From assembly GCA_947164965.1 (NCBI GenBank), contig CAMUYR010000032.1:1-40951 (forward strand): a stretch of 40,951 nt of DNA, written 5' to 3'. Each line of letters begins with the position of its first letter. Position 1 is the stretch's first letter. The stretch comes from an uncultured Prevotella sp. (GTDB lineage Bacteria; Bacteroidota; Bacteroidia; Bacteroidales; Bacteroidaceae). Below the pieces are notes generated by a model that was given only the letters and a program-made list of their open reading frames with translations, was not told where the DNA came from and made no database searches. The position numbers and the translations under genes were made by a program. Positions 7,110 to 14,196 of the stretch are shown piece after piece.

Positions 7110-7763
7110 ATGATAGTGGCAAACATGAATCTCCATGAGGTCTATGCCGACCTGATGGGTGAAATGGGTAAGCTGGACTGGAAGCGCGACGCACTGCTCA
7201 ACAAGGCTGTGAATATCCTCAGAAGGAGCGAGGAGTTCCCTGCCAGTGTGATGTATGACTATCAGATCCAGACTTCCAAGAACCAGTATATCATATACTT
7301 CTATCGTGAGCATCCCTTTGCACCTGTGCTTTCTGGTTATCTGTGTGTCATGTTTGACGGCTGCAAACGATACATCATCAAATGGACTGACAAAGGTATT
7401 CCTGAGATTCTGATTCTGACAAGCCATTTTTTGCAGCGTTATAAAGAAAGGTTCCTGAAGCAGCCTGAACTGTCGGCCAATGAGGTTGCCGTGAGATTTC
7501 TGTCACGTAACCGAACGTTGAGAATTATGCCCGTCGATGAGCGTATCAACAAACGTATCGAGGAATATGGCGAATTTGCAGGAGAGGGTTTCCTGGCTCA
7601 GGACGGTTTCTGCTTCAAGTTGTCTGGTGAGGAGACGATAAGCGGTGATGACCCTGTCAGAATCAGTTTCTTCACCACCTTCATGCCATTGTCTGAAATG
7701 TCAGATGTCCAGCGTGAGGCTATCTTCGAGGAATGTATGAAGGATCTTGATAACCTGGATTGA
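7110..7763 (+). CDS. Hypothetical protein of about 217 aa
   Basis: I do not recognise this soluble protein. The frame is open from 7083, but a -7 promoter box covers 7094-7101, so translation most likely begins at ATG 7110 (8 nt after the box) or ATG 7125 (MNLHEVYADLM). It contains SGYLCVMFDGCKRYIIKWTD, a TSHFLQRYKERFLK basic helix, and an acidic C-terminus. The ILTSHFLQRYKERF segment with the preceding beta strands is reminiscent of small phage- or plasmid-type proteins, but no function follows. It stands alone, convergent with the hydrolase gene 3 nt away. Confidence 0.6.
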   Translation: MIVANMNLHEVYADLMGEMGKLDWKRDALLNKAVNILRRSEEFPASVMYDYQIQTSKNQYIIYFYREHPFAPVLSGYLCVMFDGCKRYIIKWTDKGIPEILILTSHFLQRYKERFLKQPELSANEVAVRFLSRNRTLRIMPVDERINKRIEEYGEFAGEGFLAQDGFCFKLSGEETISGDDPVRISFFTTFMPLSEMSDVQREAIFEECMKDLDNLD

Positions 7764-7766
7764 TAA

Positions 7767-8588
7767 TCATTCTTCCCAGTCTATTTCCGTAAAGCGGGAA
7801 AAACGTTTGCCGTCGCGCTCTATGGTCTCGAAGAACATCTTTTCTGGACGTATCCAGTATTTGCGGTCACCATATAAAGCCTGATAGACGACCATCCGTT
7901 CCTGGGTCTCGGAATCAAAGGCAATATGCTCCAGTCTGTACTTGTTCCCCTTAAAGTGCTGGAAGTATCTTACTCTGTCTTCTGAAATAGGATATTCCAA
8001 CATCAGTTTTTCAATAAGGGGTACATACCACGTCTTGAATTGTTCTGCCGTTGGGGTGTGGCCACCTGGGAAGTGAAAGACGTTGTGATAATGCTCCAGA
8101 AACAGCGGCTCAAAATGGGCCAATGTATCCTCCTCGCCGAAGAGTCCCCAAACACGTACCTTATTATATATATTACAGCAGTCGAACTGATGGGCCTCCA
8201 TCTCCTCGAATTCGCTGACAAGCTGTTCATCGATGGTAAAGTCCTGTTTCCCGTCAGCTCTTGGCGACTTGTACTGGTGGTTGCCGATACGCTCACGGAG
8301 GAAGTCAGACATTTTGAAGTGTGGATTGCCGAGTAGGGCAGGGACTCCGATAATCGGAGAGATCATCTGTGCATAGAACGAACCGCAGCTGTTACCGACA
8401 AGCACGTCCGGCTTTTCTTGGTCACAGATGTCGCGGATAAGCCTAAGGGCACCGGCAGGGTGGAGTGGGAGGTCGGGAGTCAGTACGGTAGCCCTCTTTT
8501 CGAAAGCCTCCTTCAAAGCCAGAGCAGGCACACAACTGCCGCTGGCATAGAATCCGTGAAGGAACAATATCTTCTTTTGCTTTTGCAT
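7767..8588 (-). CDS. YqiA-type alpha/beta hydrolase fused to DUF1653
   Basis: The start is ATG 8588, 9 nt after a -7 box; a TTG four codons upstream lies within the promoter. Residues 1-200 are a YqiA/UPF0227-like esterase: FLHGFYASG oxyanion region, nucleophile Ser67 in GNSCGS, an acid in GEEDTLAHFE and a His in FPGGHTPT. Residues about 205-273 form a DUF1653 domain (RYFQHFKGNKYRLEHIAFD, VVYQALYGDRKYWIRP, MFFE). DUF1653 is usually a free-standing small protein, so this is a two-domain fusion. An esterase is likely; the substrate is unknown. Confidence 0.85.
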   Translation of the reverse strand: MQKQKKILFLHGFYASGSCVPALALKEAFEKRATVLTPDLPLHPAGALRLIRDICDQEKPDVLVGNSCGSFYAQMISPIIGVPALLGNPHFKMSDFLRERIGNHQYKSPRADGKQDFTIDEQLVSEFEEMEAHQFDCCNIYNKVRVWGLFGEEDTLAHFEPLFLEHYHNVFHFPGGHTPTAEQFKTWYVPLIEKLMLEYPISEDRVRYFQHFKGNKYRLEHIAFDSETQERMVVYQALYGDRKYWIRPEKMFFETIERDGKRFSRFTEIDWEE

Positions 8589-8597
8589 ATCGGGGTG

Positions 8598-8605
8598 CAA
8601 AGGTA
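8598..8605 (-). promoter_or_regulatory. -7 box (TACCTTTG) of the fusion hydrolase gene
   Basis: The minus-strand TACCTTTG ends 9 nt before ATG 8588, so the transcript would have almost no leader. No clear -33 TTTG is seen at 20 bp spacing. Confidence 0.6.
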
Positions 8606-8720
8606 CTCAAAAATCGCAGAAAAACGCCTCTGGATGCACTTTTCTGCTTGTTTTTAACAATTGGGTACTGTGACAATATCCTTACCCCAATGGAAATTAA
8701 TTAAAATTTTCCGAAAAATA

Positions 8721-8752
8721 TTTGGTTTTACCGAATATTATATTTATCTTTG
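8721..8752 (+). promoter_or_regulatory. Promoter of the toxin-antitoxin operon
   Basis: A -33 TTTG (8721-8724) and a -7 TATCTTTG (8745-8752) are separated by exactly 20 bp, a full match to the Bacteroidota consensus. The toxin ATG follows 16 nt later. Antitoxin autorepression here would be usual for the family but no operator is proven. Confidence 0.8.
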
Positions 8753-8768
8753 CACCAAAATTAAAGGT

Positions 8769-9065
8769 ATGAGAGTTATTTCATTCTCCATGATACGGGA
8801 TTTTATAGCCAAACATGCTGATGCAGACGTGGCTCTCCGTGACTGGTATAAGAGGACTACTAAGGCCAACTGGACGAACTTTGCAGACATCAAGCAGACG
8901 TTCAACACAGTGGATTATGTCGGCAACGACCGTTATGTGTTCGATATCAAGGGCAATAACTACCGTATAGTAGCCGTTGTGTTGTTCATCAACAAGAAGG
9001 TCTATATGCGGTTTGTCGGCACACATGAGGAATATGACAAGATTAAGGACATTAAAAACATATAG
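8769..9065 (+). CDS. higB: HigB-family toxin (mRNA interferase)
   Basis: The start is ATG 8769; upstream in-frame codons lie in the promoter. The 98-residue basic protein reads MRVISFSMIRDFIAKHADAD and contains ANWTNFADIKQTF, a NDRYVFDIKGNNYRIVAVV core and YMRFVGTHEEYDKI. This is the pattern of the HigB toxin subfamily of the RelE superfamily found in Bacteroidota and Enterobacteria (HigB-1/YgjN-like). It is expected to cleave mRNA on the ribosome. Toxin precedes antitoxin, the reversed order typical of higBA. Confidence 0.9.
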   Translation: MRVISFSMIRDFIAKHADADVALRDWYKRTTKANWTNFADIKQTFNTVDYVGNDRYVFDIKGNNYRIVAVVLFINKKVYMRFVGTHEEYDKIKDIKNI

Positions 9066-9068
9066 GTT

Positions 9069-9434
9069 ATGGTACAGATTAAGAATGAACAGCAGTACAA
9101 GGCAGCTTGCGACCGCATCAATGAGCTCCTGAAGATTGTCGGCAACGATACACCTGCCGATGACAAGAACATGCTGGAGCTGGATTTGATTTCCGACCTT
9201 GTGGCAGACTATGAGGAGGAGCATTATCCTGTGGCTGCTCCAACGCTGGTGGAGACTATTAAACTCCGCATGTATGAGATGGGACTGACCCAGACAAAGC
9301 TGGCTGAAATGCTTGGACTGAGCACTGCCCGTATCAGTGAGATTATTACTGGCAAGGGTGAACCGTCATTGAAGACGGGAAGGGAAATCAGCCGAAAGCT
9401 GAATATCGATCCAGCTATTGTCCTCGGAGTTTAG
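9069..9434 (+). CDS. higA: HigA-family antitoxin with C-terminal XRE helix-turn-helix
   Basis: The 121-residue protein begins 3 nt after the toxin stop. Residues 1-60 are an acidic region with DLISDLVADYEEEHYP, the usual HigA linker. Residues 62-121 form a Cro/CI-type helix-turn-helix, MGLTQTKLAEMLGLSTARIS, followed by EIITGKGEPSLKTGREISRK. It should neutralise HigB and repress the shared promoter. Its position beside the integrase fits a role in stabilising the island. Confidence 0.92.
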   Translation: MVQIKNEQQYKAACDRINELLKIVGNDTPADDKNMLELDLISDLVADYEEEHYPVAAPTLVETIKLRMYEMGLTQTKLAEMLGLSTARISEIITGKGEPSLKTGREISRKLNIDPAIVLGV

Positions 9435-9454
9435 TGTGTGATACTACAGATATT

Positions 9455-9491
9455 AAAAAGCGGCAAATATTCATTGGATTTGCCGCTTTTT
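9455..9491. terminator. Bidirectional terminator between higA and the integrase gene
   Basis: A perfect 14-bp inverted repeat (arms 9455-9468 and 9478-9491, containing AAGCGGCAAAT) with a 9-nt loop carries A- and T-runs on both sides. It can end both the higBA transcript from the left and the integrase transcript from the right. Confidence 0.9.
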
Positions 9492-9504
9492 AGTTTTTTT
9501 CTAA

Positions 9505-10953
9505 TCAGAAATCATCGAACTTCTTCATGGCCTCGGCCTTGATTTCATCAGCCACATCGATGTAGGGCTTCATGGCCTTGTAATCTGAGTGGCCAGTCCA
9601 CTTCATGACAACCTGCGGAGAGATGCCCATGCCGAGGGCATTGCAGATGAACGAGCGTCGGCCCGTGTGGGTGCCGATGACTTTGTATTTGGGTTTGATT
9701 TCGTCAAAGCGTTCATTACCACGATAGTAGGTAATTCGGATAGGCTCGTCGAAACCTGCCAGCTTACAGAGTTCATGCAGATAGGTGTTCATCTTCTGAT
9801 TTGAGACCACGGGTAAGGCCTTCCCGTTAGGGAACTTAAATGGCGCATACTTCTTCAAGATAGCCCTACTATGTGTGTTAAGCTCAATCCTTAGGGAGTC
9901 AACGGTCTTGATGGTCGTGATCTCAATGTACTTGTCATGCACATCGCATTTCCTGAGATTCTCCAGATCAGAATAGCGAATGCCTGTATAGCACTGGAAG
10001 AGGAACACGTCGCGGGTCCTGACCAGATAAAGTTTGGTGGCTGGTATCTCGAAGTTCTCCAGATGCTCCAGTTCCTTTTTGTTGAAGAACACCACTTTCC
10101 TTGGCGCACTCTTTAGCGCGGGCCTGTATGCTTCGAACATGCTGTTGTTGTGGTATCGCTTGCGGTATGCATAGCGGATGACTACCTTCAGCATGACAAT
10201 ATCCTTGCGGATGGTGGTGTTCACATATTTCTTCACGTCTCGCAGGTAGTCCACGAAATTCTGGAATCCGTCCTCGTCAAAATAGTCGAAGGTGATTTCA
10301 AAATTGTTCAGCCCGTGTTTCCTTTTCCAGTCACGGAACGACTTCAGGTTATAACGTATGGTCTCATACTTCTTGCGAGTCTTCTCTGCCCAGTCGTTGA
10401 GCTTGCCCGCATAGGCTTCATATTCATGATAGACATCCCAAAAAGTGACGGTGCTGACAGGCTTGTTCTTAGGCTGTGAAAGAATGTTAAAAGATTCATC
10501 TGAACATTTCTTGTCCCCTTTTGAACGTTTCGTGTCCCCTTGGTCAGGAACGCTTCTAATCTCAAAAGGTTTGAGCATTCTTCTGGATATGATGTCCGGT
10601 TTCCTATCGGCTGAGACCATTTTGAATGACTCCTTAAACTCCTCTTGCGTAGGGAATACTCCTTTCTCCTCGAAGAGCATGATTGTGTTGTGCGCATTTC
10701 TTAAATGCTCTCTGAGATCTTTGTTAATCTCATCAGCAGTCTTACCATAGCTGCTTCCGATTGCTTGTTCTGACCAGGAATCCCAGCATTCCATGATGAT
10801 ATGGATGCCGGTTGAGAACTCCATTCTCATTGTTCCATACGTAACTCTCATGGTGATGAGCGCATTCTCCGGGTCTGTCACTTTCTCACCTGTGCGACGA
10901 TCTTTGATCATCCTCGGCTTAAGCCTGAACTTGATGTCTGTTTTTGTTGCCAT
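9505..10953 (-). CDS. Tyrosine site-specific recombinase (island integrase)
   Basis: The 482-residue protein has an N-terminal arm-type DNA-binding domain (about residues 1-110), a low-complexity Lys-rich linker (about 130-165), a SAM-like core-binding domain (about 170-265), and a C-terminal catalytic domain. All catalytic residues are visible: Arg326 in CYTGIR, Lys349 in TTIKT, His429 and Arg432 in HTGRRSF, His455 in WTGHSDY, and the nucleophile Tyr464 in MKPYIDV. It is probably active. It reads away from the repeat at 11563, which I infer to be its attachment site. An N-terminal stub of a close relative lies at 18526. Confidence 0.95.
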   Translation of the reverse strand: MATKTDIKFRLKPRMIKDRRTGEKVTDPENALITMRVTYGTMRMEFSTGIHIIMECWDSWSEQAIGSSYGKTADEINKDLREHLRNAHNTIMLFEEKGVFPTQEEFKESFKMVSADRKPDIISRRMLKPFEIRSVPDQGDTKRSKGDKKCSDESFNILSQPKNKPVSTVTFWDVYHEYEAYAGKLNDWAEKTRKKYETIRYNLKSFRDWKRKHGLNNFEITFDYFDEDGFQNFVDYLRDVKKYVNTTIRKDIVMLKVVIRYAYRKRYHNNSMFEAYRPALKSAPRKVVFFNKKELEHLENFEIPATKLYLVRTRDVFLFQCYTGIRYSDLENLRKCDVHDKYIEITTIKTVDSLRIELNTHSRAILKKYAPFKFPNGKALPVVSNQKMNTYLHELCKLAGFDEPIRITYYRGNERFDEIKPKYKVIGTHTGRRSFICNALGMGISPQVVMKWTGHSDYKAMKPYIDVADEIKAEAMKKFDDF

Positions 10954-11562
10954 CTTACGACAATTTTAGTTAATAATTCTGTTACTCTTTGTACGTAAGA
11001 AGTTAAAGGTATTCTCGACCCCTTAGGTGACTCTTTGAGCATAGGGGTGACAAATGGGTGCTGAATTTTGATTTCTTGACAAAATCACTCATAAACCTAC
11101 GTCACATTGTGGGTATACATCCCGGGGAACATTTGGGGATTCTGTCGTTTTTCTTGTCATTGGGAAAAATAATCAAAGCCATTTTGAACCCTCAAAAACG
11201 CTAAAAATGCCTCCCCTAAAACGCTTTCCCCCAAATTCCCCGATGGGTTTCCCCACCAATAGTCTTTCCTAGGAGTTGAGTATTGAAACCTTCCTCTCTG
11301 GCTGGCAGCCTTGCGGCCACTTACGGTTAAAAAAATCGAATAAGATTGACCCCTGATGTTGGGGTTATCGAACTTTGAGGAAAAAATGATCATTTTCGTG
11401 AAGTCAGTCTTCCCCTAATTCGATGCAAAGATACACAATCAATTTCTTTTTACCAAATCTTTAAGATGCCCTAAAATAGGGGTAAAAGTAAAAATATGGT
11501 ACAAAATTATGCTTGATTTTGGCCAAATTTGAGGTCGTTCAAACAGTCCTTTTTATGCCCTG
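10954..11562. other. Long non-coding stretch upstream of the integrase: leader and possible integrase-binding region
   Basis: About 600 bp hold no convincing gene. A consensus promoter at 11426-11457 points towards the integrase and would give a leader of roughly 465 nt. A 78-codon minus-strand frame (11157-11393) starts just after this promoter but has no recognisable domain, and is noted only as a candidate leader peptide. Two GGTGAC hexamers (11026-11031 and 11046-11051, 20 bp apart) are inverted relative to three GTCACC hexamers in the 11563 region. Such repeats could be arm-type binding sites. A small hairpin, ACCCC/GGGGT, lies at 11349-11365. Confidence 0.5.
11426..11457 (-). promoter_or_regulatory. 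Promoter pointing to the integrase leader
   Basis: On the minus strand, TTTG (11454-11457) and TATCTTTG (11426-11433) are exactly 20 bp apart, a full consensus match. Transcription would start near 11420 and run through the long leader to the integrase ATG at 10953. Confidence 0.7.
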
Positions 11563-11614
11563 TCACCCATTGTCACCTGTTGTCTTGTTCCCGAAACCTT
11601 GCTGTCACCTCGAC
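11563..11614 (+). repeat. 52-bp direct repeat, left copy (putative att site)
   Basis: This 52-bp sequence recurs at 18631-18682 in the same orientation with one mismatch (G at 11579 against A at 18647). It starts TCACCCATTGTCACC and ends GCTGTCACCTCGAC. GTCACC hexamers lie at 11562, 11572 and 11604. It sits between the integrase leader on the left and a terminator on the right. I infer an attachment site of the integrase at 9505, the left boundary of island B. Confidence 0.8.
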
Positions 11615-11629
11615 TACTCTATAAAAGGG

Positions 11630-11662
11630 AACCGCTAACTCACTGAGAGTTAGCGGTTTTTT
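11630..11662. terminator. Terminator hairpin between the repeat and the nitroreductase gene
   Basis: An 11-bp inverted repeat (AACCGCTAACT at 11630-11640 and its complement at 11648-11658) with a 7-nt loop is followed on the plus strand by six T. On the minus strand it is followed by CCCTTTTAT. It terminates the leftward nitroreductase transcript just before the repeat. Confidence 0.85.
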
Positions 11663-11718
11663 GTGATTTCTCCCCACAATCAATGACTTCACCTGTCACT
11701 ACGCCTTTCTTAGTTACG

Positions 11719-12324
11719 TTAATCTGCTTTTCCGCCAAACTCGTTATACGATACGTTCTCAGGCTTCCATTTGTCCTTTGGTATAGGACTCTCTGCAGGA
11801 TGGCCAATGACGATGACACAGAGCGGAACGATAGCCTCAGGCAGTTTGACCGCTTTTGAGACATTAGCCACCCGATCGTCCATGGGATAGACACCTGTCC
11901 ATACGGCACCAAGTCCGAGGGCATGGGCTGCCAGCAGGATATTCTCTGTAGCAGCCGAGCAGTCCTGAATCCAGTATTCCTGGCCTTTACCCGACAGCGC
12001 CTTGTCCATATTACCGCATACGACGATGGCCAGTGCACACTGTTCCAACATACGGCCACGGCTACCAGCCAGTTCCTTCAACTTTGCTTTGTCAGTCACG
12101 GCAACGAAATGCCAGGGCTGTTTGTTAACAGCTGTGGGAGCCGCCATACCAGCCCGCAGCAACGTTTCGATGTCAGTCTTTGATACGGGCTGATCAGTGT
12201 ACTTGCGGATGCTCGTACGCGTCATGATGTTTTTAATCGCCTCGTTTGAACAGTTCTCACACTGTGCCGATACATTCAGCACACACATAGCCAGCAATAG
12301 GCAAATGGTCATAATCTTTTTCAT
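11719..12324 (-). CDS. Exported nitroreductase family protein
   Basis: The 201-residue product has a Sec signal peptide (about residues 1-20, MKKIMTICLLLAMCVLNVSA) followed by a CENC pair at the mature N-terminus. The nitroreductase domain begins at NIMTRTSIRKYTDQPV, the FMN-phosphate-binding Arg motif. It continues with MAAPTAVNKQPWHFVAV and the dimer helix DCSAATENILLAAHALGLGA, ending in IGHPAE. It is therefore an FMN-dependent oxidoreductase expected in the periplasm, unusual because most nitroreductases are cytoplasmic. It reads left, ending at the terminator beside the repeat. Confidence 0.92.
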   Translation of the reverse strand: MKKIMTICLLLAMCVLNVSAQCENCSNEAIKNIMTRTSIRKYTDQPVSKTDIETLLRAGMAAPTAVNKQPWHFVAVTDKAKLKELAGSRGRMLEQCALAIVVCGNMDKALSGKGQEYWIQDCSAATENILLAAHALGLGAVWTGVYPMDDRVANVSKAVKLPEAIVPLCVIVIGHPAESPIPKDKWKPENVSYNEFGGKAD

Positions 12325-12430
12325 ATACTTCTTATTCTAATAATGGTTCTTGTGTATCATCATCTGCAATTTGGCGGTAAAGATACTCCTTTAAACATTG
12401 GCCGTCTCGAAGTCGATGGCGATGAAGTCC

Positions 12431-13153
12431 CTAAGCATGCTGGCCATCGTGAGCCTTCCATGCACATTCGGTAATCTTCATGTCAGAGAAGACAGCCGTG
12501 AAGGATGATTCCTCTGGTGAACAGGCGTAGATGCCAAAGCTGATCTCATCGGCACCTGCATACATGTGGCAGATGCGCATCTGACTGAAATCCACGCCGT
12601 TGGTGGAACACTCGATACAGTAGTCATCCTCGCGGCGGGAGAAGCGATACCACATGGTCTTCACATCTGCAGGAATAGCCGTTGTGGCCCAGTCGGAATA
12701 ACCTTTGTTCGTGGCTACACTACCCAAGTGCTGGAATTCATCGTTCTCATACTCAACAGAACCTTTCAGCCAGTTCTCACTATCCAGGTACATCACAATG
12801 CCGCACTGGTCGAAACGCTGATGGCTCTGTGTGAAGTCGGTCTTCACCACAAAACTAAAGAACTTCTCGCGAGTCTTCATCTGCAACACAGGGGCATTGT
12901 CGTTTTGGAAGTGATAGTACGTGCGCTGCCAGAGGTCGGTATGCGGCGCGGTGGTGATGAGGATGGTGTCACCTTTCATCTCAAATCCGCCAGGCTCTCT
13001 CGTCCACTGAAGACTGTTCAAATCGATTCGTCCACTGTCTGCGAGGGCCTCTTTTACGTTGTCTACGAAATCCATGTCCGTTTCATTTTTAGTTTGCTGC
13101 GCACAGGCCGTAATCAACAGGCCAATGCAAAGCAATGTGAACAATTTCTTCAT
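12431..13153 (-). CDS. DUF1349 lipoprotein
   Basis: The start chosen is ATG 13153 (MKKLFTLLCIGLLITACAQQ), which gives a lipoprotein signal with lipobox ITAC and Cys17. An ATG seven codons upstream (13174) is an alternative. The rest of the 240-residue protein is a DUF1349 domain, a concanavalin A-like jelly roll: LQWTREPGGFEMKGD at its start, CGIVMYLDSENWLKG and EYENDEFQHLGSV in the core, ISFGIYACSPE near the end. Such proteins bind or process carbohydrates but activity is rarely known. It reads left, 106 nt upstream of the nitroreductase gene. Confidence 0.88.
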   Translation of the reverse strand: MKKLFTLLCIGLLITACAQQTKNETDMDFVDNVKEALADSGRIDLNSLQWTREPGGFEMKGDTILITTAPHTDLWQRTYYHFQNDNAPVLQMKTREKFFSFVVKTDFTQSHQRFDQCGIVMYLDSENWLKGSVEYENDEFQHLGSVATNKGYSDWATTAIPADVKTMWYRFSRREDDYCIECSTNGVDFSQMRICHMYAGADEISFGIYACSPEESSFTAVFSDMKITECAWKAHDGQHA

Positions 13154-13204
13154 ACTATTCTTTTTTTGTTTCATGAAACTCTCAATGTTTAGAAATATTG
13201 CGTG

Positions 13205-13212
13205 CAAAGTTA
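13205..13212 (-). promoter_or_regulatory. -7 box (TAACTTTG) of the DUF1349 gene
   Basis: Minus-strand TAACTTTG lies 51 nt before ATG 13153. It is back to back with the rightward promoter at 13221-13252, making a compact divergent promoter region. Confidence 0.6.
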
Positions 13213-13220
13213 CGAATTTA

Positions 13221-13252
13221 TTTGGATTCTTCGTCATTTTTTCGTAACTTTG
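13221..13252 (+). promoter_or_regulatory. Full consensus promoter driving a broken gene
   Basis: TTTG (13221-13224) and TAACTTTG (13245-13252) are 20 bp apart. The first codons downstream (13275 on) belong to a disrupted reading frame. Confidence 0.7.
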
Positions 13253-13274
13253 CATCAAAATAACGCAAGGAGAT

Positions 13275-13435
13275 ATGCCACGATTCCAGAGTTTATGATA
13301 TTCAGCGGATTGAAGCGCGACTCTGCCAAAGCATATCTCGACAGCCTCTGCAAAGGCGACCATCCGCATCTGTGAAAGGTTCGTGAGAGCCGCCGCTGGC
13401 TCTACTTTCCCAAAAAGGAAGCTTCTACGGAATAA
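13275..13435 (+). pseudogene. Broken short gene, unknown family
   Basis: An AAGGAG site precedes ATG 13275, whose frame stops after seven codons (MPRFQSL). A second frame from ATG 13295 reads MIFSGLKRDSAKAYLDSLCK and on to an in-frame TGA at 13373-13375. The same frame continues VRESRRWLYFPKKEASTE to TAA 13433-13435. One frameshift and one nonsense change in protein-like sequence below a perfect promoter indicate a decayed small gene. The basic RESRRWLYF tail could belong to a DNA-binding protein; I cannot name the family. Confidence 0.55.
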
Positions 13436-13450
13436 AACTCGGTTTCGACC

Positions 13451-13607
13451 GACCGCTCCAACATATCAGGGCGGGCGCTCCAATATATAAGGGCGCCCGC
13501 CCTAATTAATACGGGCGTCCGCCCGAATCTGGTTACATGCCGCCTCAATCCCTGTTACATGCCGTCTCGCTCCCTGTTTGCACGGGTCTTTTCCCCTGTT
13601 CCTACGT
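13451..13607. repeat. Degenerate tandem array of about 22-23 bp units
   Basis: About seven diverged units can be laid out: 13451-13473, 13474-13496, 13497-13518, 13519-13542, 13543-13564, 13565-13586 and 13587-13607. The first three share CGCTCC/CGCCCT, an A/T-rich centre such as AATATATAA, and GGGCG. The later ones share TTACATGCCG or CCCTGTT. Units 5 and 6 lie within a 22-nt direct repeat of 19/22 identity (13532-13553 and 13554-13575). Two inverted repeats lie inside: AGGGCGGGCGC at 13468-13478 with its complement at 13493-13503, and CGGGCGTCCGCCCG at 13512-13525. The array fills the gap between the broken gene and the regulator gene. Confidence 0.65.
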
Positions 13608-13608
13608 A

Positions 13609-13944
13609 TTATAATGTTTTGATCCACTCTGCGCTTTCGTCTGCGAGTAAACTAATAAGTCTAGAATAGTAGGCGGTAAGTTCATCTTTTGACTTTCTGT
13701 TTAACCCTGCCATGTTATGTTGCAAGGAGAGCAGGATACGGAACATTCGACGAGTAAACAGATCATCGTCAAAATAACAGATAAGGGCAATGATATGCTT
13801 GTAAGGACAAATTCGATGTCCACATTCCCATGCATTATATGTTGCCTGTGATATATCCAAAGCAAAAGCTATCTGTTCCTGTGTCACGTCCTTGCGCTGA
13901 CGTGCTTGTAGGAGTGCAGAAGAATAATCATAGAGGATATTCAT
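13609..13944 (-). CDS. XRE-type helix-turn-helix regulator
   Basis: The ATG at 13944 follows a good AAAGGAGG site. The 111-residue protein has a Cro/CI helix-turn-helix at about residues 13-60, with DVTQEQIAFALDISQATYNA followed by WECGHRICPYKHII. The C-terminal 50 residues are helical and Arg/Lys-rich. A repressor of the neighbouring island genes is likely; the tandem array just downstream of its stop could hold operator-like sites, which is speculation. Its start overlaps the stop of the small upstream frame by 4 nt. Confidence 0.85.
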   Translation of the reverse strand: MNILYDYSSALLQARQRKDVTQEQIAFALDISQATYNAWECGHRICPYKHIIALICYFDDDLFTRRMFRILLSLQHNMAGLNRKSKDELTAYYSRLISLLADESAEWIKTL

Positions 13945-14096
13945 TTCTGACCTCCTTTCATGTAATAAGGCATAAACTCATCTGGTTCACTAACGCTTAT
14001 GGCAACAGGCAGGCCTTTTGTGCGATGAATCAGGAATACCTTCTTGGCATCAGTGCCATACGAAAGGAACGTGCCGACACCCTTCGTGCGGAACAT
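13941..14096 (-). CDS. 51-residue protein translationally coupled to the XRE regulator
   Basis: The frame runs from ATG 14096 to a TGA at 13941-13943 that overlaps the regulator ATG. It reads MFRTKGVGTFLSYGTDAKKV and then FLIHRTKGLPVAISVSEPDE. The beta-strand pattern with a final acidic SEPDEFM resembles the C-terminal part of bacterial PH-like domains, so it may be a truncated gene or a short genuine partner of the regulator. The coupling supports translation. Upstream it has a TATCTTTG box at 14197-14204. Confidence 0.55.
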   Translation of the reverse strand: MFRTKGVGTFLSYGTDAKKVFLIHRTKGLPVAISVSEPDEFMPYYMKGGQK

Positions 14097-14196
14097 ACCT
14101 AAATACACTTAAAACTATCGGACAAAAACAGTGCAAACCGAGTGCAGAAAGCTTGCTTTATGCCGAGGTGCAGCCTGTTTTCGCAAATTTTATTTG

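Noticed and set aside
7866..7871. A GTCACC hexamer as a third att copy
   Set aside because: It is a lone hexamer inside the hydrolase gene with no further match to the 52-bp repeat. No third copy of the repeat was seen in the window.
10464..10546. Near-repeat within the integrase linker (TTCTTGTCCCCTTTTGAACG and TTCGTGTCCCCTTGG)
   Set aside because: It is a short local repeat encoding the Lys-rich linker, within normal coding variation.
11563..11614. tRNA 3' end as the integration target
   Set aside because: The repeat has no T-loop motif or CCA-stem pattern and cannot be folded as a tRNA end.
13468..13525. CRISPR array
   Set aside because: The units are diverged and contiguous, without constant repeats separated by unique spacers, and no cas genes are present.
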